A stretch of DNA of 64,000 nt, taken from contig QUMM01000009.1 of NCBI GenBank assembly GCA_003435055.1, positions 1 to 64,000 of the forward strand, read 5' to 3'. This document shows, one piece after another, positions 52,588 to 64,000 of the stretch (its first letter is position 1; each line of letters starts with the position of its first letter). The translations under genes and the position numbers were made by a program. The DNA comes from Lachnospiraceae bacterium OF09-6 (GTDB taxonomy: Bacteria > Bacillota > Clostridia > Lachnospirales > Lachnospiraceae). The notes under the pieces are model-generated. The model did no database searches, was not told the origin of the DNA, and was given only the letters and a program-made list of their open reading frames with translations.

Positions 52588-55070
52588 TTAATCGCGCTCC
52601 TTAGATTTTCACTCCAATCTTTCACCTTCGTAGGTTCGTCAAACCAGTATTCTTTCAACAGCGGTATTAGCTCATATTCCACGACACCATAAAGCCAATC
52701 ATCATCGATTGTGTCAGGCTGTAAATTACAGAAGTAACTGTGCCCAATGCAGAATCCTTCACCTAAAGATTCATCAGAAGTAATCACTCCGTTCAAATTC
52801 TCTACACAGCTAATCAGCTTGTTGAACTTCTCGTTGTCTAATGCCATGCGATACTCTCGGAAGCCCGGAGTCTCGAAACCTGGCTTGATATCAAAGAAAG
52901 CAAATCTTCTACGAAGTGCATAATCCAACATAGCAAGGCTTCTGTCTGCGGTATTCATCATGCCAATGATATAGACATTCTTTGGAACCGCAAATTTCTC
53001 ATCAGAATACAAAAGCTGCAGTGCATTTCCGCGTTTATCATTTTCGATCAGCATAAACAGTTCACCGAAGATCTTACTCAAATTACCGCGATTGATTTCA
53101 TCTATGATAAAGAAATACTCATTATCACTGTCTATCTCGGCCTTCTTACAGAAGCTATAGAACGCACCCTTCTTCAGTTCAAATCCTGTGGCAGATGGGC
53201 GAAACCCCATAATGAAGTCTTCATAGGAATAGCTCTGATGGAACTGCACCATCATCACACGTTCTACATCTTTTACACCCATCATGGAATATGCCAAGCG
53301 CTTAGCAGCATAAGTTTTTCCCACCCCTGGAGCACCCTGCAAAATAATGTTTTTCTTGTTTCTAAGCAGGCCAACTAATCTGGAGTAGTCTTCTTCAGAC
53401 ATATAGACATCATCTAGAAAATTCTCCGCTGTGTACTCTGGATAGGTAACTTCCTGCTCGTCGTCAACGATATCATCGTCTTCAAATAAGTCTTTGATTT
53501 CCTGCACAAAATCACTATATGGAGTAATATCAGTCAAAGTTTTCTGCGGTGCCTGATGGTTAATTGTCCAATTACCCTTATTGGTCCAGTTAACTTTTCT
53601 GACATTTGAATACTCATCTGCACGATCAGCATCGTATTCGTAGTCAGACTCAACGATTCCTTTACCAAGAATGCCATTGTTGCCTTTCTTCACAAATACA
53701 ACATCGCCAACCCTTATATCATGGACGAACTGCCATGTAGCATGAGCTGAATTCTTATAAGAGCTACTATCGCCATATTTCTGCTTCATCTGCTGTTTCA
53801 TTTCATCTTTAGAGCTGAATACTCCAAGATCTCCAATTTCTCCCCAGCCCAACAGCATATAGCCATTCTTATAGCACTCTTCCCATTTATCAGCACCTTG
53901 CCCCGGAGCATAGAGCCAATAACGAACGGTATCGATATCGTTGTCTGCAAGAGCATCGCTATCATTCGTTTTATTGCTCTTTGCATCAGAGACGCCTTTT
54001 TTGAAAATATCTGATGCCATCTCCGCTGTTAATTCCACTGTCTTTCCTGCCTCGGTAAGTGTCCACACGCCTCTTACGCTCTTATCGATGTATCCTGCTC
54101 CGACAAGATAATTTCTTGCAAAAGCAACTTCATTTTCAAATTTGTTAACCTTCGTTTTGCCTCTTGTTTCGTTTATCACCTCATCCGACAGATGCTCGTT
54201 TTCAATGATTTTCTTTCTTGCCTCTACTGGTGTCGCAGATCCTCCCAGATCACGTAGTGCCTGTAATAATGGCATAAACCATTTGAGGAATTCTGCTTTG
54301 GAAGTCTTTTTGCCTTTTTCAACAGACTTCTCTTGATTTACTTTCTCAGAGACAATCCACGCCGCATAGGATAAATCCGGGAAGCTCTTGTATTCATATT
54401 GACCTACATCCAGAACTTTCTTGCACAGTTCCTTTATTTCAAGATAATCTGCTGCATATGGCACTTTCTTAAGCTTCTTCTCGGCTGCGACGACAAACTC
54501 ACCAGGCATATTCTGGACATCTGATATAAACCAGCGATTTCTGGAATCCAAGTTGATAAATGTATAAGGGCGAATCCAATAAAGTGCCATCGTAATATTC
54601 CAACGAATGCAAAGCTGATCATGTACCTTGTCATAAGCCTCGGAAAATTTCTGACGGTTATCTTCTGTGTCATTGTCAGCCAATGCAAGAGCTGCCTCAA
54701 ACAAACTCCACAGATTATCAATATCACCGGATTTTCTGTCATCCTTAAATCCATAGAATGTAGCTTTCAGATTATTAAGAACCGGGATTCCATCAAAATT
54801 GCTCGGCACCGTTGCAGAAATTCCGAACACTGATGCGATTCCATTAAGAATAGCGATTCTATTAGTATTTGTGATTCCCTTATTGAAGGTTCCAAAGATA
54901 GTAAATGGATCGATGTCAATAACCTCATCGCCGCTTTCAAGCTTAGGTACGCTCATTCCTGCCATGTTATAAACCGCATATATTTGCTGAATGAGTGCCT
55001 TTCTGTCAGCTTTGAAAGGCAGGAGTTTCGTTGCAAATTCCGTGTAAAAATCTATCCAATCATATTGCAT
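52584..55070 (-). CDS. mcrB: McrB-like AAA+ restriction motor with EVE-like reader domain
   Basis: This 828-residue protein has several parts. Residues 1-235 are unassigned and helical. Residues 245-345 are a winged-helix Mrr_N-type domain (ALRDLGGSATPVEARKKI). Residues 385-510 are an EVE/PUA-like fold (RYWLYAPGQGADKWEECYKN), a class known to read modified bases. The AAA+ domain from 560 has Walker A GAPGVGKTYAA (Lys585), Walker B FFIIDEINRG and the McrB-specific MNTADRS. AGGAGG lies before the ATG. It should be the target-sensing, GTP-driven part of a type IV system with McrC. Confidence 0.9.
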   Translation of the reverse strand: MQYDWIDFYTEFATKLLPFKADRKALIQQIYAVYNMAGMSVPKLESGDEVIDIDPFTIFGTFNKGITNTNRIAILNGIASVFGISATVPSNFDGIPVLNNLKATFYGFKDDRKSGDIDNLWSLFEAALALADNDTEDNRQKFSEAYDKVHDQLCIRWNITMALYWIRPYTFINLDSRNRWFISDVQNMPGEFVVAAEKKLKKVPYAADYLEIKELCKKVLDVGQYEYKSFPDLSYAAWIVSEKVNQEKSVEKGKKTSKAEFLKWFMPLLQALRDLGGSATPVEARKKIIENEHLSDEVINETRGKTKVNKFENEVAFARNYLVGAGYIDKSVRGVWTLTEAGKTVELTAEMASDIFKKGVSDAKSNKTNDSDALADNDIDTVRYWLYAPGQGADKWEECYKNGYMLLGWGEIGDLGVFSSKDEMKQQMKQKYGDSSSYKNSAHATWQFVHDIRVGDVVFVKKGNNGILGKGIVESDYEYDADRADEYSNVRKVNWTNKGNWTINHQAPQKTLTDITPYSDFVQEIKDLFEDDDIVDDEQEVTYPEYTAENFLDDVYMSEEDYSRLVGLLRNKKNIILQGAPGVGKTYAAKRLAYSMMGVKDVERVMMVQFHQSYSYEDFIMGFRPSATGFELKKGAFYSFCKKAEIDSDNEYFFIIDEINRGNLSKIFGELFMLIENDKRGNALQLLYSDEKFAVPKNVYIIGMMNTADRSLAMLDYALRRRFAFFDIKPGFETPGFREYRMALDNEKFNKLISCVENLNGVITSDESLGEGFCIGHSYFCNLQPDTIDDDWLYGVVEYELIPLLKEYWFDEPTKVKDWSENLRSAIK

Positions 55071-55101
55071 CTACGTCACACCTCCTATCAAATACAACAC
55101 T

Positions 55102-58100
55102 CTATACGTCTGACTGATTTCCATCCTCTGTATTTATGAACTTTACCGGACCACCAACTCCAAAGTATTTTTCAAAGAAAGTTTTTAACTTATCAATAAC
55201 CGTCTGTTTCTTCTTTGCACGATTACCACCTCCAAAGCGGCTGACTGGTGGCATAATTGTATCAATATCTGTGCCGACAGTTTTAACTTCTCCCTCTCGG
55301 AAAGAATTTTCTAAGAACTTACGGGTTTCTTCCGGCTTGAGTTTTTCATCTTTAATGATGGCTTCCAAATCTGCTTCACGCTGTTCAGCGACATAACCGT
55401 TCCACTCAGTCATTACATCTTCAACATCGTTAATTCCTGCAATGAAGTTTTCAATAAGCTGCTTTTTACTGCGTAGCTCTGGACTGGCATCAATTGCTTT
55501 ATGAATCGTTATCAGCACTTCCTTATCTTCGCAATGCGTATCGTGATACTTTTTCACCAGCATCAGAATGTAGTCAATGTTGATTTCGATCTGTTTGATA
55601 AGCTCAACTTCAAAAACAATGTCGTCAATGATATCAGTGCTCTCACCATTTTCTCTCTTGCGCTTCCATTCATCTCTCAGATCCTGATATCTTCCAAGAT
55701 AGTCCTGAAGATCTCTCTCAGAGATCATTTCCTTACCTGCAAACTCATCAAAGGAAACAAGAAGGTTTCTCATACGAAGAAGAGCACCAAACAGCGCAAT
55801 GAAATCTTTCTGGTTTTTTTCCCCGACGATTTGCGGTTCAGATAGAGGAAACTTATTCTGCAAATCCTCAATCATATCTACATAACCAGGCATCTGCTTT
55901 CCATCGACAGACTCATAGCCATAATAATAGTCTTTGAAGCTCTGCAGTAAGACGATACCACCGGCGTTCTTATCTCCAAATAAGGAAATTGCTGCGTCAA
56001 CACGCTTTTGCAGATTGCGGAAGCAAACAATATTACCGAAGGTCTTGATGCTGTTCAAGATACGATTCGTTCTGCTAAATGCCTGAATCAGACCATGCAT
56101 TTTTAAATTCTTATCTACCACAGTGTATTCAGAGTTGTTGCATCAAACCCGGTTAAAAACATATTTACGACAATCAGAAGATCTAGTTCTTTATTCTTCA
56201 TGCGGAGAGAAACATCTTTATAATAATTCTGGAACTGATCACTATCCGTCGAATAGTTCGTATGGAACATCACATTGTAATCTTTGATGGCATCATCAAG
56301 AAAGTCTCGTGAACTCTTATCGAGTGCAGATGTATCCTCTGGATTTTCCTCTTCCAGAAGTCCGTCAGCTTCCTCCTCATTTGGGGCATAGCTGTAGATG
56401 ACCGCGATTTTCAGCGCCTTTGTAGGATCTTCGGCAATCTGTTTTCGTAATTCATTGTAATACAGTTTTGCCATTGGAACAGAAGCTACTGCGAAGATGG
56501 AATTAAAACCACTCACTCTTTGCTTCTTTTTAATTTCTTCTACCGCACCGCGCTCTGCAGATGCAACATCTGAAATATTGGTGAGCTGATTGTAAATATA
56601 AGTCTTATCTCCTCGATACGTCTTCTGGTCGAAATGATCCAGTATGTACTTGGTGACCTGTGAAATACGTTGCGGAGCCATAAATGCTTTTTCACGATTA
56701 ATATCCCAGACCTGTTCATCATCAATATCCTTATCGGAATCCATGGTTTTAATATAATCAACGCGGAAAGGAAGAACATTCTTATCATTGATGGCATCTA
56801 CAATTGTATACTCATGCAGCTGATCACCAAACGTCTGTGCTGTCGTGAAAAGCATGGATTTTGATGAAGTGTTGGCATTAACAGAAAAGATCGGAGTGCC
56901 AGTAAAACCAAACATATAATACTTTTGAAATGCACCACTCTTCTTGTTTCCGTTCTTATCGACGCCTCCAGCAATTGCTGTATGCATGTCACCAAACTGG
57001 CTACGATGGCACTCATCAAAAATAATAACTACTTGCTTGTTATAAACCGGATGCTCTTTATTTTTCTTGATAAAAGTCGATAACTTCTGAATCGTCGTAA
57101 TAATAATATGAGACTTCCGATCACTAAGTTGCTTTGCCAGAATTGAAGTTGAGGTGTTGCTGTTAGCAGCACCTTTCTCAAAACGGTCATATTCCTTCAT
57201 TGTCTGGTAATCAAGGTCTTTTCTATCTACGACAAATAACACTTTATCAATATATGGAAGCTGTGAAGCAAGCCTTGCTGTTTTAAATGAGGTCAGAGTT
57301 TTACCAGATCCTGTGGTATGCCAAATATACCCACCAGCCGCTATGGTGCCATACTTCTTATAATTATGAGCGATCTCTATTCGATTCAAAATTCGTTCAG
57401 TTGCCGTGATCTGATACGGACGCATAACCATCAGCATATTTTCAGATGTGAAAATACAATACTTTGTCAGGATATTTAAAATAGAATGCTTTGCAAAGAA
57501 TGTTTTCGTAAAGTCAATCAGATCCGGGATTACTTTATTGCTGGCATCCGCCCAGAAGGAAGTAAATTCAAAACTGTTGCTTGTCTTTTCCTTCTTTGCC
57601 TTTCCAGAGTTTGCATCTTTAATTGCGTTCCACCTAGTGCTATTTGAATAGTACTTTGTATTTGTTCCATTAGAGATTACGAAAATTTGAACGTACTCAA
57701 ATAAGCCAGAGCCTGCCCAGAAAGAATCTCTCTGGTAACGGTTGATCTGGTTGAACGCTTCTCGAATCGCAACCCCGCGACGTTTCAATTCAATATGAAC
57801 AAGAGGCAGGCCATTCACAAGAATGGTCACATCATAACGGTTATCATGTTTTGCCCCTTGGTCCTGCTCGATAACATACTGGTTGATTACTTGCAGGCGA
57901 TTGTTGTGAACCTGTTTTTTATCAATCAGCATGATGTTCTTGGACATGGCATCATCACGTTTTAATACCTGTACAGAATCTTCTTGGATTTTCCGTGTCT
58001 TATCTACAATGCCTTCATTCTTATTTGCAATCTTCTCTGTGAAGAAACGTTCCCACTCCGTATCAGAAAACTTGTAATCATTCAAGTCTTCAAGTCGAGT

Positions 58101-58292
58101 ACGTAGATTCTGAATTAAATCTTTCTCTGTATGAATTGGAAGATATTCATACCCCTGTTCACAGAGTAGACGAATAAATTCCTGCTCCAGTTCTGCTTCA
58201 CTCTGATACGCATCAGAACGTTTTTTGACAGGCTCATACTCTGTAACTACTGTATTTTCGTTGGTCTCAGCAACGATGTTGAAGTATGGCAT
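55102..58292 (-). pseudogene. hsdR: Type I restriction enzyme R subunit HsdR, frameshifted
   Basis: The first part (725 residues) has the PD-ExK nuclease (NRYDVTILVNGLPLVHIELK) and the SF2 helicase/translocase with TGSGKTLTS, FDECHRSQ and FGFTGTPIF. The frame stops at 56115, in LTGFDATTLNTLW. The next frame continues VDKNLKMHGLIQAFSRTNRI for 330 more residues to 55102, the helicase motif VI and the HsdM-contact domain. One missing G in a GG(G) run at 56118-56119 explains it. Corrected, HsdR has about 1060 residues, the normal size. If real, the break removes translocation and restriction. Confidence 0.9.
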
Positions 58293-58312
58293 ACCATCAC
58301 TCCTCTCTGTTT

Positions 58313-60237
<1,925 letters not shown>

Positions 60238-60241
<4 letters not shown>

Positions 60242-61854
60242 GCGTCCACCTCGATTTCTGCGATAATCTTGTCAATTTCATCACGAAGTGATTGCTCTTT
60301 TGCAACTATCTTTTTTATCTCTGCATTCAGCTTCACAATATCAATTTTCTCTCTAGTATCTTCAGCTTCAACATAAGTGGATACTGATAAATTATAATCA
60401 TTGCCCGATACTTCTTCATAACTTGCCAGATGCGAAAAATGCTCTACTTCTTCGCGCTTTGCAAATACATCCACGATACGGTCAATATTCTCTGGTGTCA
60501 GCTTATTGTTATTCGTAACCTTAATGCACTCATTTGTTGCATCGATAAATAAGGTTTTATTATCCACTTTGTTCTTCTTCATTACCATGATGCAGGTTGC
60601 AATGGAGGTTCCAAAGAAAAGGTTGCTTGGTAACTGTATGATGCAATCAACATAGTTATTGTCGATTAAGTATTTACGGATTTTTTGCTCTGCGCCACCG
60701 CGATACATAATGCCAGGAAAGCAAACAATTGCTGCTGCCCCATTTGATGCAAGCCATGAAAGGCTATGCATAATAAAAGCCATATCCGCTTTGCTCTTAG
60801 GTGCAAGAACTCCAGCCGGAGCAAAACGCGGGTCATTGATCAATAAAGGATTATCATCTCCCGCCCATTTAATAGAATAAGGAGGATTTGAAACAATCAG
60901 TTCAAACGGTTCATCATCCCAGTGCTGCGGATTTATTAATGTGTCCTCGCACTCAATATCAAATTTGTCAAATCCGATGTCATGAAGGAACATATTGATA
61001 CGACAAAGGTTGTAGGTTGTAATATTTATTTCCTGTCCAAAGAATCCAGTTGTAACTGCGTCCTTTCCAAGAATTTTTACAGCCTTAAGAAGCAGAGAAC
61101 CTGATCCACACGCCGGATCATAAACCTTATTTACCTTCTTCTTTCCAACCGTTCCCAAACGAGTAAGAAGTTCTGAAACGTCTGCAGGTGTAAAGAACTC
61201 ACCTCCAGACTTACCAGCATTGCTCGCATACATCGTCATCAGATATTCATAGGCATCACCGAACGCATCGATATCATGATCCTTAACAGAGCCAAGGTTC
61301 ATGGCTGCAATACCATCAAGCAGCTTTACAAGGCGTTCGTTTCTTTTTGCAACCGTGCTTCCCAGTTTGTTGCTGTTTACATCAAAGTCATCAAACAACC
61401 CAGAAAAACTATTTTCCGACTCGCTGCCTTGTGCGGATTCTTCTATATGTTGGAATACCATTTCCAGAAGCTCATTCAAGTTATCTTTTATATTTTTGAT
61501 CTTACCTTCTCGATCCTTGAATGTAGCTTTTTCATTGTTGCATTTTGCATGAACATTACAAAAAAGCTCACTGGGGAGAATAAAGAATCCTTTCTCCTCT
61601 ACAAGACCTTCACGAGCCTCTTCTGCTTCTTCATCGCTCATACGCGTATAATCAAATGTCTCGTCTCCTGCTTCCCACTCACCTTCATTTACATAAGCAG
61701 TGAGATTTTCAGAAATGTAACGATAAAACATTGTACCAAGGACATAATTTTTAAAGTCCCATCCATCTACGGCACCACGAAGTTCATCTGCAATAGCCCA
61801 GATTGCGCGATGCAGTTCTTCGCGTTCTTGTTCTTTCTTATTATCTATTGGCAT
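60238..61854 (-). CDS. hsdM: Type I restriction-modification DNA methyltransferase subunit HsdM
   Basis: The 538-residue product starts at the ATG at 61854 ([20 protein letters not shown]), with AAGGGG about 8 bases upstream. It has an N-terminal HsdM helical domain ([20 protein letters not shown]), SAM-binding [13 protein letters not shown], catalytic NPPYSIKW (N6-adenine type) and a C-terminal helical domain that contacts HsdS. It forms the M2S1 methyltransferase with HsdS. The gene lies 14 bases after a small helix-turn-helix gene and overlaps hsdS by 4 bases. Confidence 0.95.
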
Positions 61855-61868
61855 AATTGCATCCCCTT

Positions 61869-62060
61869 TCATTTATCTGCATCAGCACTTTTGCCGCTTT
61901 GAATCCAGTGATCAATTTCAGACACTTTAAATTTATATTGTCTTCCAACCTTGTAAAATGGAATTGTCTTTTTTCTAATCCATCCTCGGATGGTATCTTT
62001 ACTACACCCAATATACCGGGCGATTTCTTCCAGGTTAAGCCATCTTTCTAAATCTTCCAT
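61869..62060 (-). CDS. Helix-turn-helix (excisionase/MerR-like) DNA-binding protein
   Basis: This 63-residue protein consists of one HTH_17-type domain: [38 protein letters not shown], then [10 protein letters not shown]. Proteins of this kind are excisionases in phage and conjugative elements or small regulators within restriction operons. Its position between the NACHT gene and hsdM, with 11- and 14-base gaps, makes a control protein for the defence operon plausible. No integrase gene is in the window. Confidence 0.88.
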   Translation of the reverse strand: MEDLERWLNLEEIARYIGCSKDTIRGWIRKKTIPFYKVGRQYKFKVSEIDHWIQSGKSADADK

Positions 62061-62071
62061 CTTTCCTCCTC

Positions 62072-64000
62072 TTAGCGTCTCCGTCTATGCTGCTCACGTT
62101 TAAGTTGATTATAATAATTCTCAATCTTTAAAAATACGTTATATGTGTCGTTACTTTGCTCTGCAATATTATTTGTCATCTCCATAAAAATCTCCGGAGA
62201 CTCGCAGAGGTCATAGCTATCAGCTTTAACTGTTTTCCCGAAGCAAATCAGATTCTGGTCTGTGTCCGTAATCCATGAATGATCATATCCTTGCTTATGG
62301 GATATTCTTATTGCTTCATATAAGTCTGATGACTTATTCTCAATTTGAATAATTTTCTTTTTTCTCTCGATCTCTTTTACTGTCGCTATGAGTTTTCCCG
62401 TTTCTTCTGTATTCTCTGGAATTGATTCTACTAACGATGAATGGAGTGCAAATGAGTAATCGATGTGTTCTCCAACCATTTTCAATACAAAATTCATAAG
62501 AACACTTGATGGATAATTCTCAACGTCTGAATAAATAACCTTTTCTACATCATAAATAGCTGATGTGGAAACTTCCTGCTTTTTGTCATGAACACATATG
62601 TAGACTTCATCAAAATATTGTCCCAGAAACCTTTCAAATGCATCCGTATCTTTTTTTGTAAATGCACTACTCAAAAAAGGGATGAGTAAGTATTCCTTGA
62701 ATTTATCCTCACACTGTGAATACAGCATCTCTAGTGCATCAAGCTTTAACAATTTTTTATAAGGCAGGTTTTTTAACGAATTCAACAACTGATCCATATC
62801 AGGAATATCAGCTTTCACATAATACTCTGAAAAAAGATATTCCTGGAATCCTGGATCTATATAAAAAACATCACATTCCTGTTCATACATCATACAAGCT
62901 GTTGAGCACACATCATGTTTGAAGTTTTTGATATTCATTTTGTGCGGATTTTCAAATTCTTTATGTACCGTTATTAAGTTGAAATACTTTTCAAAAGTAT
63001 TCGCATCAAACTCAAGAACGCCCTCCTGATAGCTTAAAGCACAAAATTGTTCAAATACCTTGGAAAACTGGGAAGCGTCATCTACACTTTTAAATACCCG
63101 ATCATAAGGCTTTTTATTATCATCATGGCCAGATAAAAGTGCCTCATACGTCAGTTTATAGAAAAGTTGATGGTTTTCATTAAATCGTCTATAGTTTGGA
63201 TAAAGCATAGACACGTAAGTTAAAAGCAGTGGGTTTGACGCAAAAATTCCATCTTTCTTTAAAAAGCCCTTACCAATGTAATCTACAATTGCATCCCGTT
63301 CGTCTGGTTGGTTTTGATACGTAAGTATCCTATCAATTAACTGCATAGATTGCTCTGTATCAAATGGCCACACATATAAATGTACAAATTGATTCAGTCC
63401 GGTAAGATACTCATTTTCTCTAGAAGTAATTATCACCTGTACGTTCTGATATCTATCTAGAAAACTATTTATCTTCTTTAAAAATGAATCAATATCAGAT
63501 GGATCAATCTCATCAAATCCATCCATCAAAAGTTGGCAACGTCCTTCGTATAAGGCTTTCTCTGCTTCCTCAGATGTAAAACTTTCATCCTTTGATGATA
63601 CCGTTTCAACTATAAACTGTAGCATTTCAGTTTCTTGAGTAAAGTATCTGAGTTCGAGAAAAATAGGGAGAATTCCTGTTGTTGTGTAATCCTCCGCAGC
63701 TTCAAGGAAAAGGTGCTGCAGCATGAGAGACTTTCCACATCCTCCGCTACCAATTAAAAGTGTTCTTTTGTTGTCATACCCGCGCTGCTTTAAATACATA
63801 TTTCTAATGGTATTCATCCGCGGATTATCTAAATACAAGCATTTTATTTTCTTTTTATCAGCAAATACGCGTTCTTTTTCGCCAATAGTGTTACAGACAA
63901 AAAAGTCTTTTAATGAGACCTCTTTTCCACCAATCAATCTCATCACATTGTATCGTTCAGTGGCTTTCTCAATGTAGGCCGTAAATGTCTTTTTTGATTC
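62072..64000 (-). CDS. NACHT-domain NTPase (truncated by window edge)
   Basis: The frame is open from 62072 to the right edge, so the N-terminus lies outside; the in-window GTG/ATG near 63946 is probably internal. About 640 residues are visible. The NACHT core has Walker A LLIGSGGCGKSLML, Walker B CQLLMDGFDEIDPSD and sensor VQVIITSRENEYL. A long helical C-terminal region follows without obvious leucine-rich or TPR repeats, ending in a basic tail (KREQHRRRR). Bacterial NACHT proteins are NLR-like phage sensors whose effector domain is usually N-terminal; here it would be outside the window. Confidence 0.87.
   Translation of the reverse strand, partial: ESKKTFTAYIEKATERYNVMRLIGGKEVSLKDFFVCNTIGEKERVFADKKKIKCLYLDNPRMNTIRNMYLKQRGYDNKRTLLIGSGGCGKSLMLQHLFLEAAEDYTTTGILPIFLELRYFTQETEMLQFIVETVSSKDESFTSEEAEKALYEGRCQLLMDGFDEIDPSDIDSFLKKINSFLDRYQNVQVIITSRENEYLTGLNQFVHLYVWPFDTEQSMQLIDRILTYQNQPDERDAIVDYIGKGFLKKDGIFASNPLLLTYVSMLYPNYRRFNENHQLFYKLTYEALLSGHDDNKKPYDRVFKSVDDASQFSKVFEQFCALSYQEGVLEFDANTFEKYFNLITVHKEFENPHKMNIKNFKHDVCSTACMMYEQECDVFYIDPGFQEYLFSEYYVKADIPDMDQLLNSLKNLPYKKLLKLDALEMLYSQCEDKFKEYLLIPFLSSAFTKKDTDAFERFLGQYFDEVYICVHDKKQEVSTSAIYDVEKVIYSDVENYPSSVLMNFVLKMVGEHIDYSFALHSSLVESIPENTEETGKLIATVKEIERKKKIIQIENKSSDLYEAIRISHKQGYDHSWITDTDQNLICFGKTVKADSYDLCESPEIFMEMTNNIAEQSNDTYNVFLKIENYYNQLKREQHRRRR

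Overview
The window looks like a chromosomal segment of a gut Lachnospiraceae bacterium (Firmicutes, Clostridia). The 5' third of a 16S rRNA gene at the left edge is of the Blautia/Dorea/Mediterraneibacter type. The gene content fits a strict anaerobe living on amino acids and peptides: hybrid cluster protein, glycine riboswitch, three AGCS symporters, peptide and amino-acid ABC importers, and MATE pumps. Genes use AGGAGG-type ribosome binding sites, and nearly everything lies on the minus strand.

Layout. 1-0.8 kb: 16S rRNA 5' end with two tandem rrn promoters. 0.8-9.5 kb: hcp with a CRP/FNR-type site, a small membrane protein, a divergent LytTR/GHKL two-component system, a secreted protein, a frameshifted TrmH-type methyltransferase, a nuclease, a radical SAM protein and pyridoxamine kinase. 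9.8-20.6 kb: glycine-riboswitch AGCS symporter, MATE pump, GGDEF/EAL protein, cytidylate-kinase-like protein, SLC13/ArsB permease, and pabC-pabAB behind a putative attenuator. 20.7-30.1 kb: an eight-gene operon for peptide import (DppBCDF plus binding protein) and murein-peptide breakdown (L-Ala-D/L-Glu epimerase, NlpC/P60 endopeptidase, transglutaminase-like protein). 30.1-32.7 kb: polar amino-acid ABC importer behind a structured leader. 32.7-46.2 kb: phospholipase-C-like protein, two more AGCS symporters, double-Nudix protein, PAP2 phosphatase, MATE pump, DUF134/NifX-like protein, a large PEP-synthase-like protein, isoaspartyl dipeptidase and a YfcC-type transporter. 46.3-48.8 kb (plus strand): a preQ1-I riboswitch driving nucleoside hydrolase, ECF S-component and SDR, read here as a queuosine/queuine salvage unit. 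48.8-50.5 kb: Spx/ArsC-like protein, then a zone of decayed genes.

50.5-64 kb is a defence island on one strand with very short gaps: NACHT NTPase (running off the window), helix-turn-helix protein, HsdM, HsdS, HsdR, McrB, McrC and RhuM. The striking part is hsdS. It encodes three target-recognition domains instead of two, carries a (TCTG)16 tract that can switch the third one off by slippage, and carries a 12-bp TAEL repeat of the kind known to change recognition spacing in EcoR124I/II.

Four otherwise well-conserved genes (TrmH-type methyltransferase, amino-acid binding protein, second AGCS symporter, hsdR) are each broken by a single missing base, three of them in or beside a homopolymer. 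Base-calling error in the assembly is the simplest explanation, and functional conclusions about those four genes depend on it.
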